From Rebecca billardiae RCC1528 (lineage: Eukaryota > Haptophyta), in the NCBI GenBank assembly GCA_965240325.2, contig OZ251244.1:1240001-1304000 (forward strand): DNA of 64,000 nt, read 5' to 3'. Below are positions 23,142 through 33,680 of the stretch, one piece after another. Numbering within the stretch: the stretch's first letter is position 1; every line of letters begins with the position of its first letter. The notes under the pieces are model-generated. The model saw only the letters and a list, made by a program, of their open reading frames with translations. It did not search any database and had not been told where the DNA came from. The translations under genes and the position numbers were made by a program.

Positions 23142-23298
23142 GCAACAGACACATAGAATGCGTCCGCGCCTTCCGTCCAGGTCAGACAGTGCGCCACCCG
23201 CAGCCCTGCCCCCCTACGGGAGCGGGGCCGGGATGGAGCACCGCCTCGGCCTGGGGCACGCGGCGGCGACGGCAGATGCCGCCGCGGCCGAGCGCCTT

Positions 23299-23500
23299 CC
23301 GGAGCACTTGGATGAGGGTGAGGTCGTAGTTGATGTCGCCGCCCGCCGACCTAGCGGCGAGCAGCTCCGGCAAGCGGCAGCCGCGGCTGTCGCCCCCGTG
23401 CGCCCGCGTGGGCGCCTGGATGAGGATGAGGTCGTAGTACGCGTCGCCGCGCGCCGGCCAAGCGGCGCGCAGCTGCAGAAGAGGGGCTTGGAGAGTGAGC
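23299..23500. repeat. Dispersed repeat E, tandem units
   Basis: Two or three imperfect units each contain GATGAGG(G/A)TGAGGTCGTAGT followed by a CGGCGAGCAGCT-like stretch and CAGCCGC...GTCGCCCCC. A related unit occurs at 33470-33605. Read on the minus strand, the units give a repeated GD-x-xYDL-x-LIQ peptide, so an ancestral coding repeat is possible but not demonstrated. Confidence 0.6.
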
Positions 23501-24167
23501 GCGCCGCCTAGCGCGCTCTGGGCGATGAAGCAGATGAGGTGGTAGTCGATGTCGCAGCCCAGCCCGCCGGCGGGCTGCTGCAGATGCAGTGCTTGATGCT
23601 GGGGAACCTGGCCCCTGGGCGCGTCACACCCCGCACCCCCTGCCCCACCTAGGGTGGAGCGAAGGGCACGGAGGAGGCCAGCGCCAAGGGCCAGATGGGT
23701 GCAGCGGCGTCCACCTGCTGCATCGCCCCCCGAGGCGATGCAGCCGGCGGCCGGCTGGAGAAAGAGGGTGCCAGTGCCTATCCCGGACCCGCTGCGTGTG
23801 GTTGATCTCCGCGTGCACGTGCCAGCGCAGAGCAGTCGAATCGAACGTCGCGGGGTCAGCTGGCGACCCGCGCGCTCGGCCCGCCCGCCGCGAGACACTC
23901 CTGGCGGTGCCCCACCGAGTCCCCGGGAAGGGGGAGCCGGCCGAGGGCCCGTCGGCCGCCGAAGCGACCGGCTGAGCCGGGACAACCTGAAGGGCGCGTG
24001 GGGAAAGGCGGCATGCCTCGTCGCAGGTCCGTGCCCAGTTGCTGTTGGCAATGAACGGTGGCAGAACCCGGCCCCACGCGCACGCATCCATGGAGGCTCG
24101 CAGGCAGGCAGGCCGAGCGCGCTGGCCGCGCTCGTGCCGCCACCCACGCCGCGTCCGACTGGCTCTG

Positions 24168-24195
24168 ATGGGTCGATTTTTTTGGCTTCGGCGCA
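24168..24195 (-). repeat. Dispersed repeat F, inverted copy
   Basis: The reverse complement contains GCCGAAGCCAAAAAAATCGA, matching 25523-25551 on the plus strand over about 28 bp. Confidence 0.85.
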
Positions 24196-24459
24196 CGGAG
24201 CGCCGATCTCGTCAACGAGCGGCCATCGTGAAAGCGCGCGAAAGTTGCGTTTGCGGGGGCTCGCGCCTGCCGGGGTCGTGCGACGCGGGCGAAGGGCGCG
24301 CGGCCCCTCGCGCTGGTCGGCGGTGACGAGGACACCCAGGTGCGCCATCTCGCGCGCCGCCACGCCCCTCTCCGCGTCTGCCTCGCGCACACGCAGCGAT
24401 TGCATTTGGATGTTGCATTCTTGCGCATGCTTGCGCGCCACGTTGCGGGACGAGAAAAA

Positions 24460-24540
24460 GCGTCATGCGGTTAGGTTTGGCAGTTTGAGATGGTTCAGAT
24501 GATGTTGTGACAGGAACTGGAAGACCTAACCGCATGACGC
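24460..24540. repeat. Hairpin with 17-bp perfect stem
   Basis: GCGTCATGCGGTTAGGT (24460-24476) pairs perfectly with ACCTAACCGCATGACGC (24524-24540) across a 47-nt loop. It could be a fold-back element or an RNA hairpin; there is no context to choose. Confidence 0.85.
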
Positions 24541-25522
24541 CCTTCCTGCGCGCGCTACACGCATCACGTGCTCTCCGCGCAGGTGAGCTTGAAAATTTGA
24601 AGCTGCTGCTCCTCTGCGAGGCCATCGAGGCGAGCGGCGGCTAGCATGACGCAGCGCTCTCCCCAGCTGCCACGGCCAGCCACCTGCACCCGGCTGTGCT
24701 CGCACTCGCCTTGAGTGTGTGCACGGTTGACACGTCGACGGTGCTCGGCGGTGTGTTTTTGACTGCTGGTTGGTACGCACGCATCATGGGCCCACAGTGG
24801 AGTTGGGGTGCGTGCCGTGGCTGTGGCGCGCACGCGATCGACCCATACTACACACGCACAGCGCAGCTCGGCATCGTTACGGGCTTCAAACGTCGGCCAG
24901 AGCTTGTTTGCTATCCGCGTGCTGCGATCGTCGGCTCCGAGCAATCCACGAGGATGACAACAGGCGGTGCGTGCGCTGTTTGAAGGCGTTGGGCGCGGCG
25001 TCTGCTGGCTGTGCAGTCGCGCCTGGGTACGGCTCGCATGCTACGCAGCGGCGGATACCAGTCTGATGCGGTTTGACGCACGGGCAGTCATCTGCTTTGC
25101 TCTGCACGCGTGGCCGGCTGATCATCCTTTCGCAACGCGTGTCTGCGCGTGCGGTGACTGCTCCCAGATGGGCTCGACGCGAGGCAAACGCGTGCGAGAC
25201 TCATCGATACGGAGCTCCCCTCCAGGCAAGCGAGCGTTTGAGCGCGCTCACCTCACTCATGCCTACCCACGCGCATGTTTGCGCGGCCCACTGGTTCGAA
25301 TGATGCGACGAGGTCGGTGCGGCGTGCTCGTGGGCAGGAGTGCGCGCTCAGTCGACGGTCAAGACGCGCGCCACGAGGAGCAGTCATGTGCCCAAGGTCA
25401 CTCGACCAGCGCGCGACCAACGGCACCCGCGTAGGGCAGCGCAGGAGCTCGCGTTTGACACAGTGGAGCGCCACTGGGGCGGACGGGCGCCATGGGCGCC
25501 CATCGGCGCTACCAGCCCTCCC

Positions 25523-25551
25523 GTGCGCCGAAGCCAAAAAAATCGACCCAT
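25523..25551 (+). repeat. Dispersed repeat F, direct copy
   Basis: Contains GCCGAAGCCAAAAAAATCGA and is in opposite orientation to 24168-24195. Confidence 0.85.
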
Positions 25552-25770
25552 ATATCGAATACTAGCAGTTCAGCAGCGCGACCGGATGACGTCGTACTCT
25601 TATAGCCGCAGCGGAGTCACTCGTCAGCACTGAGAGTGAGTTGGGCTCCGGGGCCGACCGCCGGGCCGCCGCGCGCGGCCGCGCGCGCAGCCCGCGCGCA
25701 CTGGCTCGCCGGGCTTCGCGGGCGGCGGCCGGGCCGCCCGCCGGCGTGTCATCAATAATCACCACAGCAC

Positions 25771-27279
25771 TCACTCCTCGTCCTCGTCGTCGAGAAGCCC
25801 GTGGCCACCGATGACGGCGCCAGGCTCCGACGCGAGGCGGCGGAGGAGCGGGTCGAGCTGCTCGGCCAGGAGCAGCACCTGCTGCGCGTCGCCGATCGAC
25901 GCGACGCCGGCAGGCCAGTCCGGCCCAGGCGACGGCGCGGCTGCGCCGGCCTGCTCGCGGGCGTGCGTGCCGCCGCCCGTCGCGAGCGCGGCCGCGTTGT
26001 GCGCGACGACGCGCTCCTTGATCTTGAGGTAGTCGTCCCACTGCGTGGCGAAGTAGGTGCGCATGCCCGGCATGTCGCGCAGCCGCGCCGCGATCGCGTC
26101 CGCGTCCCCAGGGTCCGGCATCATGAACCGCTCCCAGCCCGAGCCGCCGGCGCCGCCGAGCGCGAGCCCGGCGCCAAAGCCGCCGCCGCTCCCGCCGGCG
26201 GCGCGCACGCGCACGCTGCTCGTCTTGCCCCCGCACCGGTCCTCGACGAAGCTGATCGCGTCGATCCCGAGCCCGTCGTCGCGGGGCCCGCCGCCGCCGC
26301 CGCCGCCGGCGCGGCGCAGCGTGAAGGCGAGCTTTGAGAAATCGGTGCGGCCGTTGATCGTCTCGAGCGCGGTGCGCTTGCGGTCAAGGTGCACGGTCGT
26401 GCCGCCACCGGCGCGGAGCTCGGCGGCGCGCAGGCCGAAGACGCACACGGCGAGTCCGAGCTCGTGGCACGCCATGTTCCGCACGCACCCCTCCGCGCAC
26501 CGCTCGAACACCTCCGCCAGCTGCTCGCGCGTGAAGTCGTTGTCGTGCACCAGTTCAACGTGCGCGCGGCCAGGGAGCGCGCGCACGCGCGCGAGCGAGG
26601 TCTCGGCGTAGCGCGCGACGTTCTTGTTGTACCCGACGTACACGTGGACGCCGACGGCGGCGGCCAGCCGCTCGATCTCCGCGCAGCCCGCCGAGTCCGG
26701 CGCGCCCGGCTTCTCCAGGTAGAGTCCGGTGAGGCCGAGCGCGCGCACGCGCTCGGGCGCGAGCAGCTGCGCGCACACGCGCGGCATGTCGGCCGTGCGC
26801 GTGGCGACGAGGGCGAGCGTGGGCCGGCGGCCGCGGGGCCGGCGGTTGGAAGCCTCGTCGACGCCCGACGCCGGCGCGAGCGCGCCCACCGAGTCGACCA
26901 CCTGCACGTGCGGGTGCTCTTTCGAGAGCTCGCGGTGGAAGTCGGCAAACCCGGACTTCTCGGAAGCGTCCGGATGGCTGAGGAAGAAGGGCTCGACGAT
27001 GGCGCGCAGCCGCGCGATCTTGCGCATGCGCGGCTCGGTGAGCAGCTGCACCGCGTGCACCGCGCCCATCGACTGCCCCGGCACGCCGCAGCCGACCACG
27101 ATGATGTCAGCGGGCGGCGGCTGCGCCGCGCGCCGGGCGTCTGCGAGGTCGCGCGCGGCCAGGCAGGCGACGATGAGGGCGTAGCCGATGGCGAAGGACC
27201 ACGCGGCCTCGGTCTGCAGCGCGTGCGCGCCGAGAGCCAGCGCGCCGCCCGCGGCCAGGTGCTCGTGCGCGCGCAGCAT
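25771..27279 (-). CDS. Gfo/Idh/MocA-family NAD(P)-dependent oxidoreductase
   Basis: A single exon encodes 502 aa. A hydrophobic N-terminal segment (residues about 27-45) may be a membrane anchor. It is followed by the Rossmann-fold dinucleotide loop VVGCGVPGQSMG (61-72), the EKP motif (189-191, in LYLEKPGAP), whose Lys contributes to the active site in this family, then GYNKN (216-220) and a CHELG segment with His272 in the C-terminal substrate domain. Family members oxidise or reduce sugars, inositols and related alcohols; the substrate cannot be read here. Gly-rich insertions (about 330-340 and 370-390) lie in presumed loops, and the C-terminus is acidic (DDEDEE). The ATG at 27279 is the only upstream start before the Rossmann fold. 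It is divergent from the transporter gene, with 519 bp between starts. Confidence 0.9.
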   Translation of the reverse strand: MLRAHEHLAAGGALALGAHALQTEAAWSFAIGYALIVACLAARDLADARRAAQPPPADIIVVGCGVPGQSMGAVHAVQLLTEPRMRKIARLRAIVEPFFLSHPDASEKSGFADFHRELSKEHPHVQVVDSVGALAPASGVDEASNRRPRGRRPTLALVATRTADMPRVCAQLLAPERVRALGLTGLYLEKPGAPDSAGCAEIERLAAAVGVHVYVGYNKNVARYAETSLARVRALPGRAHVELVHDNDFTREQLAEVFERCAEGCVRNMACHELGLAVCVFGLRAAELRAGGGTTVHLDRKRTALETINGRTDFSKLAFTLRRAGGGGGGGPRDDGLGIDAISFVEDRCGGKTSSVRVRAAGGSGGGFGAGLALGGAGGSGWERFMMPDPGDADAIAARLRDMPGMRTYFATQWDDYLKIKERVVAHNAAALATGGGTHAREQAGAAAPSPGPDWPAGVASIGDAQQVLLLAEQLDPLLRRLASEPGAVIGGHGLLDDEDEE

Positions 27280-27798
27280 CGCTCGTCGGGCGGCGAGGTG
27301 AGGTCGCGCCGTCAGCCGCCGCCACGCCGGGCGGGTACGCTAATGTGTCGCGCGGACGCGGGCGAATCCTTCCCGCCGCCGCCGCTGCCTCTGCGGGTGG
27401 TCTGCGCCACCGGAAGGCCGCGAACGCCGTCGAAATCGAACCAAATCGAAACTTTCGCGCGAGTCACTTGGCACATCCGATGGGGCCGCGCCGGACGCAT
27501 GATTGTCCGGTGATGCCGCGTGATCACGGCCCTTGGCGTGATGACGCCGGCCCGGCCCCTCCTCCTCACAGCCGTTGCGGTGCGGCCGGACCGCCCGGAC
27601 GCCGAAGTGCGGCGGTGGAGCAGCCCGCGCGCAAGGGCTCCACCATCGCCCACGGAGCGGTAAGCAGCGGCGTAGGGTGGCGTGCCGTTGCATCGGGCGC
27701 TCCTGGAGCAGCCGCGTGGCGCCCCGCGCCCCACGCGGCGAGCCAAGATTAGCGACCCGGAGGCACCCGATTCGCCGGGCGAGCCCGAGCAGCTCCCG
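27280..27798. promoter_or_regulatory. Shared intergenic region between divergent oxidoreductase and transporter genes
   Basis: 519 bp lie between the two ATGs, so both promoters and 5' leaders must fit here. No TATA box or defined site is recognised. Confidence 0.5.
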
Positions 27799-30700
27799 AT
27801 GGCCAGCCATGACGGCGGGCGCAAGTCGGCACGATCAGCCGGCGGCGCGCGAGCGCGCAAGTGCGCGCGCGCGCGCGCGGCGCGCGCGGCGCGGCGCGCG
27901 CGGCGCGCGCGCCGAGCGGCCGCGGCGCGCGTGCGTGGCACGAGGGACTCGTCCACCCGCCGCCCTCGCGCGGCCGCTCGGCGCGCACGACGCTGGCACC
28001 CGCGCCGCGGCCTCACGGCGGGAGGCGGTGACGCCGAGCGCTCACTCGGCGGCGCCGCGCGCGGCGCGCGGAACGCGCGCGCACAGGTGCCTCGTGCTCG
28101 TGTGCATCAACCTCTCGAACCTCGTGTGCCACTCGGTGTACTCCGTCCTCGCCTCCTTCTTCCCGCAGGAGGCGCGCGCCAAGGGTCTTTCTGACGAGTA
28201 CGTCGGGCTAGTGTTTGCTATCTTTGCCGCAGTGATCTTTGTCGCGGCGCCGTTCGTCACGACGGCGGTGAGCGCCGCGCACCCACCGCGAGCCTCGGCT
28301 GGTCACCACGCGCCGCGCCCCGTCCGCGCATGCGCCGCCCGCGTTTTCCACCGGCTGGGCGCTGCTGGGCTCTGGGCGGGGCGGGGCGAAAAAAAAACAA
28401 AAAAAACCAAAATCTGGGGAGGCTCTCTACTGGGCTCTGGGCGGAGAGCTGGGGCCGCGCCTCCGCGCGCGTGCGCGCGCGCCCGAGGCGCGGCCGAGCG
28501 ACGCCGCTGCGAGTGAGGGAGCGCGCACGCGCGCGGGCCGTGCGCGCGGGCAGCTCCGGCCTGCGCGGTGCCTCACACCGCAGCCCGCGCGCGCCCACGC
28601 GCGCGCGTGTCGCCTGTGGCCGGCCAGCTCTCGCGCCACGGCAAGCGGCATGTGTATATCGCGGGCCTCGCCATCGTCGCGGGCGGCACGATGGCGTTCG
28701 CGATGGCGGACCAGATCAACTCCCTGCCCGCGTACTTCTGCTGGTGCTTCGTGCTGCGCTGCGTGCAGGGCTTCGGCTCTGCGCTGGAGGAGACGGCGGC
28801 GTACGCTCTGATCGCCGACATCGACCCTGAAGCAGTTTCGTTCAATCTCGGCATCACCGAGATCTCGACCGGACTGGGGTACATGGTCGGCCCGACGATC
28901 GGCGGGCTCCTGTTCAGCGCGGGCGGATTCGCCGCGCCGTTCGTCTGCATCGGCGTCGCGCTGCTGCCGGCCATGCTTCTGATCTACACGATCGTCCCAG
29001 ACGACGCTCTCGCGAGGCGGGCGGCGGTCGCGGCGGGCGGGCAGCCTCGGGAGCCGGAGCCTACGGTGCCGCTGTCGCAGCTGCTGATGCGCCCGCAGAT
29101 CCTCGTCATCGCGACGACGGCCATCCTCGGTGCGCGGGGCGCCGCCGAAGCGCCCGCGCCGCGCCGAGCGCCGCCGCGCGCGGCGGGCCGCGCGGCTCGC
29201 GCCGCGGGGAGCGCTGGTTGGGCGCACGGTTGGGCGGTGGCGGGGCGCTCGAGCGGTGGCGGGGCGATGGGGCGGGCGGGCGGGGGGCGTGGGAACGTGA
29301 GGGCGCGGGAGGCTCTAGAGCGGGATGGGCTTTGGGCGGGCGCGCGGCGCGAGGGCGGGAGAGCGGGGCGCCGGCCGAGCCAGAGACTCGGGCGCCGAGT
29401 CCGCCCGCTGCCGCGCGCCGGCGGGCGCCGCGCGCGCTCGCGCCGCCACCGGCCGCGGCTGCGTGCGCCGGGCCGCGCCCGGCGCGCGCGGCCTCGCGCT
29501 GAAGGGGCGCGCCGGGGCGTTGGCGCGCGGGCTGGCTGGGCTGGGCTGGGCAGGGCTGCACACGCGCGCGCTGCGCGTGCGCGTGGCTGCGTGCTCGCGG
29601 CCTGGCGGCACTGCCACAGCCCGCGCGCAGCAGCCAACCAGCAGGGCCAGGCGCGGCTGCAGCCGCCCGCGCGCAAGCGCGCACGCACGCTGCAAGGCCC
29701 GGGAGGGCGTTTGCGTGCTTGTGTGGCGCAGTTTGCTTGGTTGGCTCCTGGGTGGTCGGTGGGCGGAGGGGCGGGGGGGCCTTGGCCGGGTGGCGTGGTG
29801 CACACGGGCAGCACGGCCCGCGCACACGCGCGCGCGCGGGCGTGCGGGCACACACACCCACAAACGGCCCCGCGCCGCGCGCCCCCGCGGCCGCGCGATG
29901 CCGGCACTCACCATGCCCCGGACTCACCATGCCCCGGGTCCAACGGCCGCGGCGCGCCCCTCGCGACGCGGCCACCGCCCCCACGCGCCGCCCCGCCGCC
30001 GCCGCCGCCTCGGCCTGGCTCCTCGCGACGGCATCGCGCCCGACCGCCGACCGCCGTGCGCGCTGCTTTTGGCGCCGCCCTCCATCCTTCTCTCTCGTCT
30101 TTTCTTTTCTCTTCTCTTCTCTTTTCTTTTTTGTCCTTACCGCTCTTCTCACGCAGGCAACTCTGACTACGCCTTTCTCGAGCCGACGCTCGCCGCGCAC
30201 GTCGAGTCCGTCGCGCCGTCCAGCACGTCGATCGGTGCGCGCCAGGCCCCCGCCCCCGCCCCCCTCCACCAAGAGCACACGCCCACCACTCCGACTGGAC
30301 GGAAAAGCGCCGCGCTGCTGCTTCGGCGCCGGCCGTGGTGCTGACGTGCCGCGCGCGTCATCACGCGCCCCCACCGTGACTTTTGTTTTTCCCCCTTTTC
30401 CCCCCCTTTTTATAACGGCGACCCGGACCAACCGGCCTGTGCTGCGCGCGCGCGCCCGGCCGCTTGTGGTGCGCAGGGATGCTCTTCTCGGTCACCTCCG
30501 CCACGTACACGCTCGCCTCGCCGCTGATGGGCTGGGTGTCGCACAAGCAGCGCCTCGGGCCCCGCAACGTGATCACAGTCGGTGCGCGTGCACGCGCGCG
30601 TGTGCGCGTGTGCGCTGCGTGCGCGCGCGTGTGCGTGTGCGCGCGCGTGTGTGCGCGTGTGTGTGTGTGTGTGCGTGTGTGTGCACGCGTGTGGACGCCA

Positions 30701-31626
30701 CTGCTGCGCCGTGGCTCAGCCCCCGCCGCCTCCCGCCCGCCCGCCCGCCGCCGTCGCGCGCGCGCGGCTGCGCCCGCAGGCACCGCGCTGCAGTGCCTCG
30801 GCTTCTTAGTGATTGGCCCATCGCCGCTCCTCCGAGTTCTCTTCGGCGGCGCCGCGGCGCTCGAGGAGGAGCCGACCATCTCGCTGCCGCTCATCTGCCT
30901 CGCCCTCTTCCTGTTCGGGCTGGGCGAGGCGATGTCGATGACGCCGCTCATGGAGGACATGATGTGCGCGCGCGTGGCGCCTGCCCATACCCTTACCCAT
31001 ACCCGTACTCCGATCCTACCCGCCCGCCCTGCCACCGCCCTGCACCGCGCCGCGTCGCGCCGCGCCGCGCCGCGCCGCGCCGGCTCGCGTGCGCGCGCGC
31101 CGAGCCGCGCCGCCGCGCGCGCGCGCCCCGCGCCCACCCCTGACGTAGGCTCTCGTGCATCGACCGGAAGCACGACGTGATCAACTCTCTCTCCGCGCTC
31201 ATGACCTCTTGCTTCTCACTCGGCCAGATGGTCGGGCCTCTGCTGGGCTCCTTCCTCGCGGCGCGGGTGGGGTTTGCGTGGGCAAGCACCGGCATCGGCG
31301 TGCTGCTCGCCGCGCAGACCGGCGCGCTGATCTACCTGCAGCGGCTGAGCAGGCCGCACCAGTTCGCCGGGTACGACTGCGCCAGCCTCCTCGCGCCCAC
31401 ATTATCGGGCAGCGCGACGCCGAGGGAGCTCGAGCAGAACGCAACCGAGCTGGCCGGCCTCACCGCGGTGCCGCAGGAGATGCTCGGCGGCGCGGCCGAT
31501 CTCGGCGACGCGGACGCGCTCGCGGACGGCGCGAGCAACGCGACCGACGACGACGGCTCGCTGGAGACGACGCACCTGCAACGTCACCGCGGCGGCGATC
31601 GGCAGCTGCCGTCGCCCTCGTTCTGA
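27799..31626 (+). CDS. Major facilitator superfamily transporter (SLC18/DHA1-like), 7 exons
   Basis: Exons: 27799-27860, 28087-28267, 28628-29129, 30157-30234, 30477-30581, 30780-30963, 31149-31626; all introns are GT-AG, all joins are in frame, 529 aa. The first exon gives a basic cytosolic N-terminus (MASHDGGRKSARSAGG). Helix 1 begins CLVLVCINLSNLVCHSVYSV. The joint of exons 2 and 3 recreates the helix 2-3 loop (P-x(9)-G-K-R), where the second intron sits. TM5 carries the antiporter motif C (GYMVGPTIGG). This motif is typical of proton-coupled export of amines and drugs (SLC18, DHA1). About 12 helices fit in total. The C-terminal tail is acidic, with a possible glycosylation site (NAT). Substrate and membrane are unknown. 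Introns range from 185 to 1027 bp and are extremely GC-rich. Confidence 0.88.
30983..31020 (+). repeat. Telomere-like CCCATA/CCCTTA array in transporter intron 6
   Basis: Consecutive degenerate hexamers (CCCATA, CCCTTA, CCCATA, CCCGTA) lie within the 185-bp intron 30964-31148. They resemble C-rich telomeric sequence and could double as a pyrimidine tract, though they lie far from the acceptor. Confidence 0.7.
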
Positions 31627-32760
31627 TCGGTGATTCCGTGACGACCCGCGCGTCACGCCAGTCGCCTGGGCCAGTCGGCCAGACACTCGACGGCGGACCG
31701 GAGAACTCAGAACACGCGACGACGAATAATAATAATATATTAATATATATATATATAGTTTATTACGACGCATCATTTATACTGATGCTGACGATTCTGA
31801 TTATTCGTCAGGCTGCGCTGCTGACGACGATGCCAGTGATGCTGGCTGCTGCTCATGCGGCTGTCGTCGTCACTAAGTCTTATTCAGACGGCGCCGGCGT
31901 CGCGCTAGCTGCTGGCCTGCTGGCGCGCCGCGACCCCGCGCCGCGTGGCACTCAGCGTGCGCGTCACGGGATGACACTTATTGACTTGATGTGCGCCGCC
32001 GCGTCGATCGTTGCGCCAGCATAAATATATAGATCGATCGGCCGCGCGCATGCAGCAGCTAGCGACGATGATTCTGATGGCTCGGACTGGCCTGCGGACT
32101 GGACCCGTTGCAAGCGTGAGTGAGCGCCGAAAAATCAAAAAACGACACTTCGGCGGCCTAGAGTGACGATAGTCTTGCCGGCGGCGGCGGCGGCGGCGGG
32201 AGCGTGACAGTGCGTCTACCATCACCTTCCGTTTAGCGCGCTACGCCGCGCGTGCCGGGTAGTGCCCCCGGCCCGCCGCAGCAGCAGTCGACAAGTGAAG
32301 AGACGATGACCGCGGCCGCAGTGCCGCAGTACAGCCTGCATCCACTTGCCGCGCGGCGCGCACTGTAGTTGCATCACTTGCAGCGCTCGCGCTCAGCGAG
32401 CATGGGCGTGCGCTCAGGCGTGTCAAGTGCTGTCTCGTCGGCGCGCTTTCGCCTGCCACCTCGCGCACCCGTGCACGCAGCTTCATCGTCTTCATGAGGA
32501 CTGCTGTGCTGCTGTCGCTATCACCCGAGTCCGAATCGCGCTGCGCGCGCGGTGGCAGCTATGCACCGCAGAGTGTCACCGCTGCTGCTTCGCAGCAGTC
32601 GTCAGCAGTTGCGTCGTCATCCTCCTCGCCGTCGGCTTCCACTGCCGCAAGAGGGAACGCTGCCAAAGCTGCAGTTGGGAGGCAAGCCCTTCTCTCATCC
32701 CACCGCGGCGCGCGCGTTGTGACAGCCCTCCCCGTTTGGCTTCTCTTGACCACCTGCTGA

Positions 32761-32903
32761 GGGTTTTGCAGCTCGATCTCGGCAACGGCACCACCTGGCG
32801 ACGAACGGATTGGATTGGTGCACGGGGAATTGGATTTCCCGTGCACCAATCCGCTCGGTTCGTCGCGCCCGGCCGCCATCGCCCAGCGCTAGTTGCAAAA
32901 CCG
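32761..32903. repeat. Nested inverted repeat / fold-back element
   Basis: The inner perfect 15-bp stem GGATTGGTGCACGGG (32812-32826) pairs with CCCGTGCACCAATCC (32838-32852). It is extended by imperfect pairing of GCGACGAACGG with the TTCGTCGC side, and by GGTTTTGCA (32762-32770) with TTGCAAAACC (32893-32902). Confidence 0.75.
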
Positions 32904-33469
32904 TATTTTCACCGTACGTCGCATTTTCACCGCTCGGCCCTACGGTCACTCACCCGTGCAACGGGTCACTGACTACGACAGACGACTACGACGCCGACTA
33001 CGAGCCTGATCGGATCAGTCTTATCAGGATCGACGACTCCGCCTGAGGCTGAGTCGCTGAGAAGATGTCGTCAGCATCCGATCATAATATATGACGATGA
33101 TGACTCCGCGATAGTCCGATGTCATCAGCACTGTGACTGATCTATATCGATCGACGACGTGGCGTCGATATATGGCATATCATCGTCGGCATCATCTTCA
33201 TCCTATCACCCATGGCTCGTCCCGATCATCGATCTTCATCGGCCTGGCCTGACTGACTGAGCGCAGCCGAATATTTTGGCTAAGTGCGCCCGGCCCGTAC
33301 CGGGCCTCAGCATCCCTCTTCGCAGCCCGTGTATGTGGCCGCTTGGGCTGCGCACAGCACGGGCTTGGGAACAGGGGCACAGGTCGAAGCACCGCCGCGA
33401 CCTGGCGGGCCGCACCGGCGGCAGAGGCTGCCGCCGCCGAGACAGAGAGCCTCCCGACCGGGGCACTGA

Positions 33470-33605
33470 GATGACGATGAGGTTGTCGTCAACGTCGGCA
33501 CGTTGCCGCTCGCCGACTTAGCGGCGAGCAGCTGCAGGAGGCGACAGCCGCTGCAGTCGCCCCCGGGGCGTGCATGGGCACTAAGATGAGGACGAGGTCG
33601 CACTG
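33470..33605. repeat. Dispersed repeat E, second locus
   Basis: Shares TAGCGGCGAGCAGCT, CAGCCGC...GTCGCCCCC and GATGAGGA(C/T)GAGGTCG with the tandem units at 23299-23500, in the same order and with about the same spacing. Confidence 0.6.
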
Positions 33606-33628
33606 CAGCTGTATAGTAGTAGCGCCGT

Positions 33629-33680
33629 CACTCTGACTGAGTGCGACCTTCGTGGGACGAGGTCGCACTCAGTCAAAGTG
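33629..33680. repeat. Hairpin, 21-bp stem
   Basis: CACTCTGACTGAGTGCGACCT (33629-33649) pairs with 33660-33680 with one mismatch across a 10-nt loop. Confidence 0.85.

Larger units (their letters stand above)
21630..25770. other. Intergenic region rich in dispersed repeats
   Basis: Contains copies of several dispersed repeats (22071-22237, 22279-22320, 23100-23141, 23299-23500, 24168-24195, 25523-25551) and a strong hairpin (24460-24540). No frame has a recognisable domain. Around 22590-22860 the GC content is low and a 78-codon minus-strand frame is open, but I recognise nothing in it. Confidence 0.6.

Noticed and set aside
23182-24441. 419-codon minus-strand open frame
   Set aside because: It runs through dispersed repeats E and F, is Arg/Pro/Gly-rich and has no domain.
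25280-25320. tRNA-like GGTTCGAAT motif
   Set aside because: No matching acceptor stem, D-arm or anticodon arm could be built around it.
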